A stretch of DNA of 64,000 bases from Butyrivibrio fibrisolvens (GCF_037113525.1 NZ_CP146963.1:2480001-2544000); one strand, 5' to 3'; shown: positions 16,077 through 24,692, counted from the stretch's first letter. Numbers and translations: made by a program. Notes: a model not told the origin generated them from the sequence alone.

Positions 16077-16529
16077 CTAAATCTGCATCCTATAGAACAA
16101 ACCTTCCCCTATAGGCGTTGTCTTTCTATATGGTTCACCTATTATATGAAACCCCGCTTTTTCATAGCATTTCACTGCTCGAGTATTCCATGATCTAACT
16201 TCCATATAAATCGTTTTTTCTCCAAAAACAACTTTTGATAATTCAATGGCCAATTTTACTATAGTCTGCCCATATCCTTTACCACACATATCCGGATGAA
16301 CACCAACTCCGAGTACTACATCAGATTCTTTCTCTTTCAGATTTATGTATCCTACCAAAGATGTTCCATCATAAAACGAGTAGTAGTTATTACATGGATT
16401 TCCAAATCCAGAATGGTTCGATAGTTGCTCTTCATAGGGAATACTATTATAGATTGAATAATCTCCAGCATATTTCCAGTCAGATATTATGCTCTTTTCT
16501 ACGTCAGTAGTCACATGATATTCCAACAT
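16077..16529 (-). CDS. GNAT family N-acetyltransferase
   Basis: A 150-residue GNAT of the RimI/RimJ-like size class. Acetyl-CoA binding is seen in VHPDMCGKGYGQTIVKLAIEL and the closing helix-strand in NTRAVKCYEKAGFHIIGE. GAGG lies seven bases before the ATG. It is in the middle of a run of minus-strand acetyltransferase genes separated by about ten bases each. Substrate unknown. Confidence 0.85.
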   Translation of the reverse strand: MLEYHVTTDVEKSIISDWKYAGDYSIYNSIPYEEQLSNHSGFGNPCNNYYSFYDGTSLVGYINLKEKESDVVLGVGVHPDMCGKGYGQTIVKLAIELSKVVFGEKTIYMEVRSWNTRAVKCYEKAGFHIIGEPYRKTTPIGEGLFYRMQI

Positions 16530-16541
16530 AACATTTCCTCA

Positions 16542-17000
16542 TCAAATGTTCATCCAAATCCCTTCATCATGGATCTCTGCATTTTCTACGCTTCTATAAA
16601 ATCTCTGAGCTTCATCATTTCGTGCCATAAGTGCTATCAACATAGATGTACCTCTATTCTTCAGCTCTTCACGAAGCTTTGTAAGCATCATCTGAGCAAC
16701 CTTAAGATGCCTTTTACTTTTGAGAACACATATCCAGTCAAGGTATGCTGCATAACACTCTCCATCATTTCGGCTTGATACGATTGAAGCATCAATTCTG
16801 CCAATAACAGCATCTTTCTCTATCGCAAGAAATGACACTGCATTAACAAACCTTTCATCTGAAAAAGAAGCTATAATTTTTTCCCTATACTCATCATCGG
16901 GCTCCCAGAAATATGTATCTGGCTCTTCCTGACGTAATCTCTTTTCATAATCTATCACTTTATCAACGTAATCTCTTGTAAATTCAACTATTTCTATCAT
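16542..17000 (-). CDS. GNAT family N-acetyltransferase
   Basis: A 152-residue GNAT. The acetyl-CoA region is degenerate (VLKSKRHLKVAQMMLTKLRE, where the glycine-rich loop is RHLKVA), while the closing segment MARNDEAQRFYRSV is normal. The start is set at the ATG at 17000, six bases after AAAGGT; the frame is open to a GTG that overlaps the upstream Sel1-repeat gene by four bases. The loss of glycines in the loop may weaken cofactor binding. Confidence 0.75.
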   Translation of the reverse strand: MIEIVEFTRDYVDKVIDYEKRLRQEEPDTYFWEPDDEYREKIIASFSDERFVNAVSFLAIEKDAVIGRIDASIVSSRNDGECYAAYLDWICVLKSKRHLKVAQMMLTKLREELKNRGTSMLIALMARNDEAQRFYRSVENAEIHDEGIWMNI

Positions 17001-17038
17001 TTCTATACCTTTTTCATTAATCCGAAAATTGTTACAAA

Positions 17039-17410
17039 TCACATTCTTTTCATTTTTTCTATTGCCAGATCATGATTCTGTAAAGCCGCTTTTTCAAACC
17101 AGAATCTTGCTTTTTCCATATCTATAGCAGTCCCGGTTCCTTGTTCATAACAGCATGCCAGGTTATACTGACCATCTCTGTCGCCATCTTCTGCTGCCTT
17201 TGTAGTCCAGTATAGTCCCTGCTCTAGATCTTTTTCGACTCCAATACCTTCCAAATATGCATATCCAACCTGACATTCTGCAAGGGGATAACCTGTTTCT
17301 TTTGCTATTTTCAGATATTCAGATGTCCATTTTTCAAAATCCTCATTTTCCCAATACTTACCTAGAGCTCTACATCTGTCCAGCTCATCACACGGCTTAT
17401 AATATCCCAT
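17039..17410 (-). CDS. Sel1-like repeat protein
   Basis: A 123-residue protein with two to three Sel1-type helical repeats: AECQVGYAYLEGIGVEKDLE and GQYNLACCYEQGTGTAIDME are two clear units, the second followed by KARFWFEKAA. These repeats form a protein-interaction solenoid related to TPRs. There is no signal peptide, so it is probably cytoplasmic. It is the first gene of the run of GNAT genes that continues to 13.8 kb. A 40-bp element shared with the NUDIX-GNAT gene lies upstream and may be its promoter. Confidence 0.75.
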   Translation of the reverse strand: MGYYKPCDELDRCRALGKYWENEDFEKWTSEYLKIAKETGYPLAECQVGYAYLEGIGVEKDLEQGLYWTTKAAEDGDRDGQYNLACCYEQGTGTAIDMEKARFWFEKAALQNHDLAIEKMKRM

Positions 17411-17441
17411 CGTTAGATTATTCCTCTTTCGAATTCTTAAA

Positions 17442-17481
17442 CATATGCCTTATCATACCATAGTGAAAATAGCTATTCTAC
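17442..17481 (-). promoter_or_regulatory. 40-bp upstream element, copy 1 (matches 20139-20178)
   Basis: Thirty-eight of 40 bases match a second copy upstream of the NUDIX-GNAT gene. On the minus strand it carries an extended -10 (TGGTATGAT), with a weak -35 (TAGAAT) 17 bases before it. It lies 32 bases upstream of the Sel1-repeat start. Confidence 0.5.
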
Positions 17482-17589
17482 TACATTTGTAATCTTTTAT
17501 TAAATCAAAAATCAAACATACTATATGTTGACTTATTTTTACAAGCCAACTATACTTTTACTTAATATTTTTCAGAAAGCAGAAAAACT

Positions 17590-17703
17590 ATGATACACAA
17601 TGGACTCATCATTAATTCTATAGCCGCGAACGCGAGACCCGTGAATGCTCAGGGGTCTGTTTTTGTTGTTAATGATGAGGAAATATGGAGGAATGCGGTC
17701 TAA
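17590..17703 (+). CDS. candidate 37-residue leader peptide of the MFS gene
   Basis: The frame MIHNGLIINSIAANARPVNA and onward to WRNAV spans the attenuator helices upstream of the MFS gene. Codons 6-9 lie on the first strand of the 1:2 helix. The ribosome site is weak (AGAAAG), and a shorter frame from the ATG at 17600 is possible. Its reading of the helix strands, more than its sequence, suggests that it is translated. Confidence 0.4.
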   Translation: MIHNGLIINSIAANARPVNAQGSVFVVNDEEIWRNAV

Positions 17704-17773
17704 TACTATAACTCCATAATAGATATGTTTATTAAGCCTCATCAGACTATATGTTTGATGGGGCTATTTTTTT
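17605..17773 (+). promoter_or_regulatory. transcription attenuator upstream of the MFS gene
   Basis: Strand 1 (17605-17615) pairs perfectly with strand 2 (17669-17679) over 11 bases. Part of strand 2 with the next base (TGATGAGG, 17673-17680) is also the exact complement of CCTCATCA in strand 3. Strand 3 (AGCCTCATCA, 17735-17744) and strand 4 (TGATGGGGCT, 17756-17765) form a ten-pair terminator stem followed by ATTTTTTT. A ribosome stalled on strand 1 would free strand 2 to pair with strand 3 and let RNA polymerase read into the gene. The terminator ends 20 bases before the MFS start codon. Confidence 0.75.
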
Positions 17774-17792
17774 ACCCAGGAGGACAAACAAT

Positions 17793-19022
17793 ATGAAATC
17801 ATCAAAGTCACAAAGCAATGAGAAAATATTACTATTCGGACATCTGACGTCAAAATTGGGTGACATCATTTTTGATTACGCCAACAAGATCGTCCTTGTA
17901 TCTGCATTTACAAGTAAGCCTTGGGTACTGGCCTTGTATCAAAGCATGGAATATATTGTCGGGATCATCTTTAACATAATCGGGGGACTACTGGCCGATT
18001 TTGGTAATAAAAAGAAAATCATTATCATTTCAGATCTGTTTAGCGCTACTTTCTGCTTTATAGCAAGCTTTTTTGTCACATCAAACTATATGGCAGCTGC
18101 ACTTATCATCGCTAATGGGCTTCTGGCACTGGTCTTTTCTTTTCAATCACCATGCTTTAGAGCTGTTATAAGTCAGATGATAGAAAAAGACAGGATCGTT
18201 AAATATAACTCCGTAAACAATGCCGGTATGGAGATCATAAACATCGTCGGTCCTATCCTTGGCATGGCACTTATGGGATTGGTCGGGGCAAGGGGAGCTC
18301 TACTTATAAACGCTGGCTCATTCTTCATTTCAGCTGTTTCCGAAGTCTTCCTAAACCCACTTAAACCAGAAGTCGAGAAAGCAAAGAAACCAGGATTAAA
18401 GGAACTGCCATCAGGAATCATATATGTATATAAGAAAAAGAATATACTTATCCAAGTCATAGTCTGTGCCTTCACAAATTTCTTTATCACCGTATATAAC
18501 TTACTGGCACCTTATACTGAGATCCTCTACAAAGGAACATTTGACGGATATTATAGCAAGCTTCTTGTTGCTGATGCTATTGGTGGAATTCTGGGATCAG
18601 TTGTTAATACCAAGATTGCTGCAAATTATTTAAAGGACGGAGCTTCTCTTTTAAAAATGGAAGTACTGGTTGGACTTTCCCTGTTATTTATCCCTATTGC
18701 TGCATTATCAGGCAATCTCCTTATTGGACTTATCCCATACCTTTTGTTTAGTATGACCCTGGCTATGTATAACATAAATTTCATGTCATATATCCAGACC
18801 AGTGTTGATGAAGCTTTCCAAGGGCGCGTATTTAGCGTCATCTTCGCTTTTATCATGATATTTATGCCTGTTGGCTCATTCTTTTTCTCAGCTATAAATG
18901 TTACTAAAGATATACGTAGTTTTTATATTCCGGGAGTAGGAATAATTATTGTCGCAATTGTATGCCTCATCATTAATAGATATATGAATAGCGATGATGT
19001 TGAGAGAAAAAATGAGATTTAA
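17793..19022 (+). CDS. MFS transporter under attenuator control
   Basis: A 409-residue major facilitator with about eleven to twelve membrane helices and the MFS signature loop GGLLADFGNKKKI. It belongs to the MFS_3-type exporters (opening LLFGHLTSKLGDIIFDYANK). The start is at 17793, nine bases after AGGAGG; an upstream in-frame ATG lies inside the terminator hairpin and is rejected. The leader in front of it is typical of inducible antibiotic resistance genes, so export of a ribosome-binding antibiotic is the leading guess. It is a single-gene unit ended by a strong terminator. Confidence 0.85.
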   Translation: MKSSKSQSNEKILLFGHLTSKLGDIIFDYANKIVLVSAFTSKPWVLALYQSMEYIVGIIFNIIGGLLADFGNKKKIIIISDLFSATFCFIASFFVTSNYMAAALIIANGLLALVFSFQSPCFRAVISQMIEKDRIVKYNSVNNAGMEIINIVGPILGMALMGLVGARGALLINAGSFFISAVSEVFLNPLKPEVEKAKKPGLKELPSGIIYVYKKKNILIQVIVCAFTNFFITVYNLLAPYTEILYKGTFDGYYSKLLVADAIGGILGSVVNTKIAANYLKDGASLLKMEVLVGLSLLFIPIAALSGNLLIGLIPYLLFSMTLAMYNINFMSYIQTSVDEAFQGRVFSVIFAFIMIFMPVGSFFFSAINVTKDIRSFYIPGVGIIIVAIVCLIINRYMNSDDVERKNEI

Positions 19023-19039
19023 TCAGTAAATGAGTTGCA

Positions 19040-19076
19040 AAAAGTCCGGTTGGAAACCCAATCGGACTTTCTTTTG
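19040..19076 (+). terminator. terminator of the attenuated MFS gene
   Basis: AAAGTCCGGTTGG/CCAATCGGACTTT (13 pairs, one G-T) with an AAAC loop, followed by CTTTTG. Confidence 0.85.
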
Positions 19077-19109
19077 CTCATCTGCTCGTATGCTTTTATA
19101 TTAAATCAT

Positions 19110-20084
19110 TCAATTCAAAGCAATCTCATTAAACTCAAGCACATACGGACTGCCATCCCTCGGATCTGTTCTATCCTCATCATGAGAAAAAGAAAGGCCG
19201 CATTTCATCATAAGTTTATGAGATGCAATATTTTTCTTCCTGCATGATGCGACAAATTTATGTGCACCGCATTTTCTGGCCTCATCCATGAAAGCCGTCA
19301 GTATTTCCGTACCATATCCCTTCCCTACAAATTCAGGGCCTACGGCTATTCCGGTATCCTCATACACTCCCGGCTTAATCTCTTCCATCCCTGCAAAACC
19401 AATAGCTTTACCGGATCTCTTTTCATATACGAAAAAAGCATACTTTTCGACCTGTTGGAACTTCACAGACTTTCTGAGTCTTTCTTTTGCTTTTTCTATA
19501 CTATCAGTAACAGTCCAGAGCATATATCTTGTACTTTCCTCATGTCGCCATAAGTTGTTATATATGTCATCTAAATCTGACTCCGTAGCCTTTTTTAACA
19601 TCACATTCTTAGTTTCTATGGTAAAAGAGCTATAATCTGCCATTCCTCTTAATTTCTCATATGATTTTTTTATAAAACTATCTGCTGACAGCAACACATT
19701 TTTTAGACTGTCATACTCTATCAGCTTAAACGTATCTTTCAGATTGTTTATTCTTATTGATTTCACTTCATTAGGTCTTACAATATGCGGTTCCTGATCC
19801 TTATATTCAGCAAGGAAAAAGACTATTTGCCTTCTTACATCAGATCTATCTAAAAGGTCATACTCCTGAACCTCTCTAAATCCAGGTATAAGACTAAGCT
19901 CCAATCCGGTCTCTTCTTTTATTTCTCTGATAGCAGTCTCTTCCTCAGTCTCATCATTTTCAACATGACCTTTGGGTAGACTAAAAAAGCCGCTTGCCTC
20001 CTCAACCATAATGTATTTAATTTCCTCGCCGTCTATTGTAAATACTACTGCGCCGCAGGATTTATCAATTTGCACTTTATTCAT
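19110..20084 (-). CDS. NUDIX-GNAT fusion protein
   Basis: A 324-residue two-domain protein. Residues about 1-130 are a NUDIX hydrolase of the Ap4A-hydrolase type with a complete box (GHVENDETEEETAIREIKEE). Residues about 160-324 are a GNAT of the RimJ type with the acetyl-CoA loop EFVGKGYGTEILTAFMDEA and KKNIASHKLMMKCGL. NUDIX-GNAT fusions are known in Firmicutes, though their substrate is not. The ATG at 20084 is nine bases from GGAG; a GTG five codons earlier is possible. The 40-bp element shared with the Sel1 gene lies upstream. Confidence 0.85.
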   Translation of the reverse strand: MNKVQIDKSCGAVVFTIDGEEIKYIMVEEASGFFSLPKGHVENDETEEETAIREIKEETGLELSLIPGFREVQEYDLLDRSDVRRQIVFFLAEYKDQEPHIVRPNEVKSIRINNLKDTFKLIEYDSLKNVLLSADSFIKKSYEKLRGMADYSSFTIETKNVMLKKATESDLDDIYNNLWRHEESTRYMLWTVTDSIEKAKERLRKSVKFQQVEKYAFFVYEKRSGKAIGFAGMEEIKPGVYEDTGIAVGPEFVGKGYGTEILTAFMDEARKCGAHKFVASCRKKNIASHKLMMKCGLSFSHDEDRTDPRDGSPYVLEFNEIALN

Positions 20085-20138
20085 TGTATATTTCTCCACT
20101 GTTTTAATATAAAAGGCATATACTCACGATTTCGCAAG

Positions 20139-20178
20139 CATATGCCTTATGATACCATAGTGAAAATGGCTATTCTAC
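20139..20178 (-). promoter_or_regulatory. 40-bp upstream element, copy 2
   Basis: Near-identical to 17442-17481. On the minus strand it contains TGGTATCAT, an extended -10, 55 bases upstream of the NUDIX-GNAT start. Confidence 0.5.
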
Positions 20179-20207
20179 TGTTTTTCTAAGATAATTAATA
20201 CTTTCGT

Positions 20208-20306
20208 TTACTTGCGCAGGCCCTCAATCTCATTCTGCAATTCCCCGAGAAATTGCATAGCAACTTCATCCAACAGATAGTAGATTTTTTTGTCTGTTAT
20301 AAATAC
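20208..20306 (-). pseudogene. possible C-terminal stub of a lost gene
   Basis: About 32 codons without a start, ending YYLLDEVAMQFLGELQNEIE and GLRK before TAA. The composition looks like real protein. It is too short to assign to a family. It lies between the NUDIX-GNAT and double-GNAT genes. Confidence 0.25.
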
Positions 20307-20330
20307 TTAAGACCCTTTTAATATGCAGCT

Positions 20331-21167
20331 TTACACATTCCAAGTCGCATATACGCAGTTCTGTCCTTCAACTTTATCAAACCCAATTGATGTATACAAA
20401 CGAATTGCCGGAACATTATCAACATCTACCATCAAAGACATGCCCTTAGGATTGTTCAGTTCTATGGCTTTTGCAAGAAGTTTTTTGCCATATCCTTTTC
20501 TGCGGTATTCATCTTTTACAAACACATCATAGGGCTCATTTTCTTCATAATTCTTTGTGAGATCCAAATAGCCAACGACGTTATTTTCTTCAGTAGCCAC
20601 CAAAACATAGAATCTGTCCGGTTCTTCCAGTACTCTTTCCCCGTTCCAGTAATTCGATGTATCATGGATTGCAAGATAACCTCTGATATATTTATCATCT
20701 ATCAATTCGATTCCAGATATATCATCAATTTCCAAAATTTGCTTCAAAACCATTTTTTGCTGTTCTTCGCGGAAAAGCGCATTCTTTGTCTTTAAAATAT
20801 TCCTGAGAATTTCATTACATGGATTAAAGGAAAAATCAATCTGGTAACCGTTAAAGTACTGTGACAAATAGGCAAACAGCTCAATATAGGCACCTTGTGA
20901 CCTGGACAGTCCCATAGTTTCTTCTACATACTTTTCATCATCTATAACAAGAAGAACGAATAATCCGATTATTTTCTCTTTATCAAAAACTGCAAGTACA
21001 CGATCATCCGCATTATGAACAGCCCTTTCAAGCTTCTCCTCTATCAAATCAGAATCCAGGAGAGGCTGTGAATAATCTTTGTCAGCGTTTATTTGACGTG
21101 CAAATGCTACATATTTTTCAATTTCCGATGTTACTGTTACTAAATGCTCCACGTCTCTTACCTTCAT
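20331..21167 (-). CDS. GNAT acetyltransferase with degenerate N-terminal GNAT-like domain
   Basis: A 278-residue protein. The C-terminal 130 residues are a normal GNAT (DEYRRKGYGKKLLAKAIELN is the acetyl-CoA loop, NVPAIRLYTSIGFDKV closes the fold). The first 140 residues have the strand-helix rhythm of a GNAT but no glycine loop, as in tandem GNATs where only one domain binds acetyl-CoA. The ATG overlaps the stop of the upstream GNAT gene by four bases (ATGA), so the two are translationally coupled. Substrate unknown. Confidence 0.8.
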   Translation of the reverse strand: MKVRDVEHLVTVTSEIEKYVAFARQINADKDYSQPLLDSDLIEEKLERAVHNADDRVLAVFDKEKIIGLFVLLVIDDEKYVEETMGLSRSQGAYIELFAYLSQYFNGYQIDFSFNPCNEILRNILKTKNALFREEQQKMVLKQILEIDDISGIELIDDKYIRGYLAIHDTSNYWNGERVLEEPDRFYVLVATEENNVVGYLDLTKNYEENEPYDVFVKDEYRRKGYGKKLLAKAIELNNPKGMSLMVDVDNVPAIRLYTSIGFDKVEGQNCVYATWNV

Positions 21168-21616
21168 CTCTCTATCTTCTTAAAAAGTCTTGCGCTCCAG
21201 AAATTCATATTGAGTTCATCAATATAAAAATGGAATATAGCCTTCCAGTTTTTCGTAGCAGTGCTCAGAACCATATATTCTGCCTCTGCTTTGACAGCGT
21301 TCTCAGCAAATCTAAAAAGCTTCTCTCCAACTCCTTGGGAACGCTTCTCGGAAATTACATACAGTTCTTCTACTTCGAAGAATGGAGTCCCCTCTGGTAT
21401 TATTGATTTCATCTGCTTAGATTCACAAACTTTACCAAAAAGATACCCAATAATAGTACCATCGTCCTCTGCAAGAAATATTCTATTGCCTTCAATATCT
21501 GATTTATCATTTGGACGATATCCGTAGCAACTGTTCTCTGCTGCCCAGTCCTCTGAAAAACTGATTAGTTTAGCCAGAACGTCTTCGTTTAAATCTACTT
21601 CATGAATAAGCATCAT
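21164..21616 (-). CDS. GNAT family N-acetyltransferase
   Basis: A 150-residue GNAT: YVISEKRSQGVGEKLFRFAE contains the acetyl-CoA loop (RSQGVG) and TATKNWKAIFHFYIDELNMN the fold-closing segment. The start is one of two adjacent ATGs just after GGAGG. It overlaps the downstream double-domain GNAT by four bases. It starts 25 bases after a truncated reading frame that follows the AAA ATPase gene. Confidence 0.8.
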   Translation of the reverse strand: MMLIHEVDLNEDVLAKLISFSEDWAAENSCYGYRPNDKSDIEGNRIFLAEDDGTIIGYLFGKVCESKQMKSIIPEGTPFFEVEELYVISEKRSQGVGEKLFRFAENAVKAEAEYMVLSTATKNWKAIFHFYIDELNMNFWSARLFKKIER

Positions 21617-21640
21617 ATCCTCCAACTAAAGTGATTATTA

Positions 21641-21715
21641 TCAATTCCTAACAATAAAAACATGCTCATCTTTGCTGTTTACCGCTTCATATAGTTCAGG
21701 AAGTCTATTCGCCAT
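21641..21715 (-). pseudogene. 24-codon stub of the AAA ATPase partner gene
   Basis: An ATG inside the last codons of the AAA ATPase gene opens a frame MANRLPELYEAVNSKDEHVF that ends in TGA after 24 codons. The 11-base overlap with the ATPase stop is the usual coupling in ATPase-effector operons, and the sequence reads like the natural start of a longer protein. The rest is missing; a GNAT gene follows instead. A deletion has probably removed the partner. Confidence 0.5.
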
Positions 21716-22982
21716 CTGCAACTGCTCCCTTCACATTTCCCTTTATACTTAACAGGGAATTTATCAGTTCAGGATCAGGCAACGCCGCAAAAGCTCCTTT
21801 TCGGTACTTTTCTATTATGTCAGATGTATCTCTCACACCATTTTCTGCGGTAAAGTCAGACAGTGAATAAACGTAAACGCCCTTTTCATCCTTATCTACA
21901 AACCAGATCTGTTCCTTTCTGAAAAGGCGTTTGCAATCCATAAGGTTAATATCGTGTACTGTGAAGATCATCTGTGCATCAGTATTGAGCTCATTATTAA
22001 ACATAGCGACGGTGGCTCTTGTAAGTTTAAAATGAATACTGCTATCCAGCTCATCTACTACCAAGATTCGTCCCTGCTCAAGCGCTTCAATAACATAACT
22101 TGCCATTGCTGCTATCTTTTTAGTTCCTGTAGAATCAAATAACATACTTGGAACCTGAACGCCCTTATATGTAGAAACCAGTCTGATCTGATCCATTACA
22201 CTATCTGGAACATCCAGCACTTTTTCCTCAGGCTTTTCATCAGCGTCACCAGCATTAAGCTTTACATTTCCCATTTCCACATATTCAAAATTGCCCATGT
22301 AAAGATCTGCATTTTTAATAAAATCAACAACTTTCTGCTGTAGCTGATTCTTGTTTTTCATAAGGTCGATGGTATGCTCCATAGGGATGTTATTCATATT
22401 GATAACATCTATCTTTTCAGCAAAACCAACCAGAACTTCCTTCATCTCATTGAGTGCCTTAAATTTTGTAGAATCAATAAGGTGGAAAATAACATTATTC
22501 TTTGCAACAACAGGCATCATTGTCAAAAGCTCTGTATCTATGCACTCATATTCTTCATTGAGAGTATCGCGTTTTAGCCAGCACACTTCTTTTTCGTTAT
22601 TGTACTGATCTTTCAACACCTCTATAAATGATTCAAAGACGTAAGCCTCTTTCTTGACATCGTACTTGAAATCATACGAGAACTTTCTTCCACCTGATAA
22701 AAAAGTGACTCCAAGTTCACAGATATCGTTGTCTGTAAAAATATTTGACATAAGGCCATTTTTCTTATTCAGTAAAACGCTTTTTATAGCTTTAATACAC
22801 CTTATAAGGCAGGTTTTTCCTGCATTATTAGGGCCATAGATTCCAGCTGTCTTAAGGACATTAAAGTTATTTTCTTTATGTACATTTGAGGCAAATTTTT
22901 TATTACGCATATCAGCTTTCATTGAGAAAGCAATCTGTTCATCAAATGCGAAGCAGTTTTTTGCCCTAATCTCTATAATCAT
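21705..22982 (-). CDS. AAA ATPase (AAA_15/AAA_21, RloA/AbiL-like)
   Basis: A 425-residue SMC/ABC-type ATPase. Walker A is GPNNAGKT at residues 50-57, a signature-like segment is FDSTGTKKIAAMAS, Walker B is GRILVVDELDSSIH and the H-loop is FTVHD. This domain order is that of the AAA_21 ATPases found in OLD-, RloAB- and Abi-type defence operons, where the ATPase pairs with a nuclease or other effector encoded just downstream. Here that downstream gene is reduced to a 24-codon stub. GGAGG precedes the ATG by seven bases. Defence function is inferred from family and layout; alone the protein may be inactive. Confidence 0.75.
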   Translation of the reverse strand: MIIEIRAKNCFAFDEQIAFSMKADMRNKKFASNVHKENNFNVLKTAGIYGPNNAGKTCLIRCIKAIKSVLLNKKNGLMSNIFTDNDICELGVTFLSGGRKFSYDFKYDVKKEAYVFESFIEVLKDQYNNEKEVCWLKRDTLNEEYECIDTELLTMMPVVAKNNVIFHLIDSTKFKALNEMKEVLVGFAEKIDVINMNNIPMEHTIDLMKNKNQLQQKVVDFIKNADLYMGNFEYVEMGNVKLNAGDADEKPEEKVLDVPDSVMDQIRLVSTYKGVQVPSMLFDSTGTKKIAAMASYVIEALEQGRILVVDELDSSIHFKLTRATVAMFNNELNTDAQMIFTVHDINLMDCKRLFRKEQIWFVDKDEKGVYVYSLSDFTAENGVRDTSDIIEKYRKGAFAALPDPELINSLLSIKGNVKGAVADGE

Positions 22983-23102
22983 AGCCGTTCCTCCGTTAAG
23001 GATTTTTACTATTGTTCACTATGATTATAACATTATCATATTTTTCATGCAATTATTTTGCATAAATAATATATGGACATTTCATAAATCAGTTTTACTG
23101 CG

Positions 23103-24692
23103 TTATAATTCTATAATCTGATCAAATCCTGTATCATCACTATCAATGTGAGATATCTTAATGACCATTTTATCAGGATCACTCAACAGCTCTTTTTCCA
23201 AATCCTTAAGCAGTGCCTTGGTTTCAACGTCCAGCCCGGCATCAATCTCATCCAGAATAACCAGCGATACATCAGATTCCATCATGCACTTCATCATGAA
23301 AAGCTTCTTCTTTTCACCTCCGGAAAGGGTTGCTCCATTTTCTTCTATAACATCAATCTCTGGGTTCAGATTCAGTTTCTTACGCATTGCCGCTATTTCA
23401 TCCTCACTGTAATCTGAATGAGTTACATTTCTAAGATAATCTTCGACGCTTTCATTAAGTATAAGTTCATCCTGCGAAACGTAGCATATTTCTTTATAAA
23501 AAGAGCATGAATCATACTCAGAAAATGGTATATCATTGATAGATACCTGCCCGTTTGACGGCTTATATAAGCCTAGGATCATCTTAAGTATTGAGCTTTT
23601 ACCGCTTCCATTTTCACCACGGATCAGGACATTATCGCCCTTATTTATATCAAAAGAAATATTGTTCATGATCTTCCTGTCATCGATTTCGAGCGTTACG
23701 TTTTCAAAACTGATATTCTCGATATCACTTATCTCTTTTCCGGAAATAATGGGAATATCCATAAGCTTTACAACATTGTCAAAGGCAGGAATATTCTTGA
23801 TGATCACCTGGATCTGGCGCTGAACTCGCCCGCTGACAGCAAGAATAGTATTTGTTATAAAAAGGACTGTTACAAGCTTTCCGCCACTTACGTTCGATGT
23901 CAAAAGCAGCATGCCGGCAACTATAATGTATATAAGGTCAGTAAAGCTTTTTTCTATTGTCTCAAAGAACGCAGATTTTCCTTCGGCTTTCTCAGAGAGT
24001 TTCATAAAACTATCATGTATTTTTTTATTCTTAGTCAGATAATAATCTTCTAAACCGTTTGTACGAGTAGCTTCAACCATATCCACCGTCTCGTATACCT
24101 GCGCAGTATCTTGTTCATGCGCTTTGTCGCAAAGCTCATAATTACCTAATATGCCACGGCCTGTTATAAATGATGTTCCGAGTGTAAATGCAATCCCTAA
24201 GACTAACGTTATACCTGCAGGAATGCTATACCAAAAGGCAATTATCAAAAAAGCTATAACCGTAAGCGTATTAACAAAGCCCCCGACAGAATAAATCACT
24301 GCAATCGCAAACGCAGTATATGTCTGTCCTGACAGGACATATTTAAATTTGTCCTTGGACTTTTGAACATACTCCATGTACTCGCTTCCCCAAAGTACTT
24401 TGTATATCTTTTGTCTCATGTTCCATAAAAGATCATTGCCTATACGGATATACAGCCTGGTATTTAACCCTGATAAAAGAGATAAAAGAAAATAGCCGAT
24501 AACAAACAGCAGCACAGCTATCGCAAAGGTATACACTGCTTTATCCGTTTCCAGCATATCGATCATGGCATTTATACCAAGCGGTATTGCCATCTCAACT
24601 GCGATCAATGCCATCATTACTACAAAGGCACCAAATAGTAATCGCTTATTTGATGCAAACATCATTTTTACAATTTTAAAATAGCTTTTCAT
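23103..24692 (-). CDS. ABC exporter, fused membrane and ATPase domains
   Basis: A 529-residue ABC half-transporter. Five to six membrane helices occupy residues about 15-300. The ATPase domain has Walker A GENGSGKSS, Q-loop YVSQDE, signature LSGGEKKK and Walker B VSLVILDEIDAGLD. It would act as a homodimer at the cytoplasmic membrane and export a small molecule or peptide. The H-loop histidine is in KISHID. It lies between the AAA ATPase and the ABC-F gene on the same strand but more than 100 bases from each. Substrate unknown. Confidence 0.85.
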   Translation of the reverse strand: MKSYFKIVKMMFASNKRLLFGAFVVMMALIAVEMAIPLGINAMIDMLETDKAVYTFAIAVLLFVIGYFLLSLLSGLNTRLYIRIGNDLLWNMRQKIYKVLWGSEYMEYVQKSKDKFKYVLSGQTYTAFAIAVIYSVGGFVNTLTVIAFLIIAFWYSIPAGITLVLGIAFTLGTSFITGRGILGNYELCDKAHEQDTAQVYETVDMVEATRTNGLEDYYLTKNKKIHDSFMKLSEKAEGKSAFFETIEKSFTDLIYIIVAGMLLLTSNVSGGKLVTVLFITNTILAVSGRVQRQIQVIIKNIPAFDNVVKLMDIPIISGKEISDIENISFENVTLEIDDRKIMNNISFDINKGDNVLIRGENGSGKSSILKMILGLYKPSNGQVSINDIPFSEYDSCSFYKEICYVSQDELILNESVEDYLRNVTHSDYSEDEIAAMRKKLNLNPEIDVIEENGATLSGGEKKKLFMMKCMMESDVSLVILDEIDAGLDVETKALLKDLEKELLSDPDKMVIKISHIDSDDTGFDQIIEL

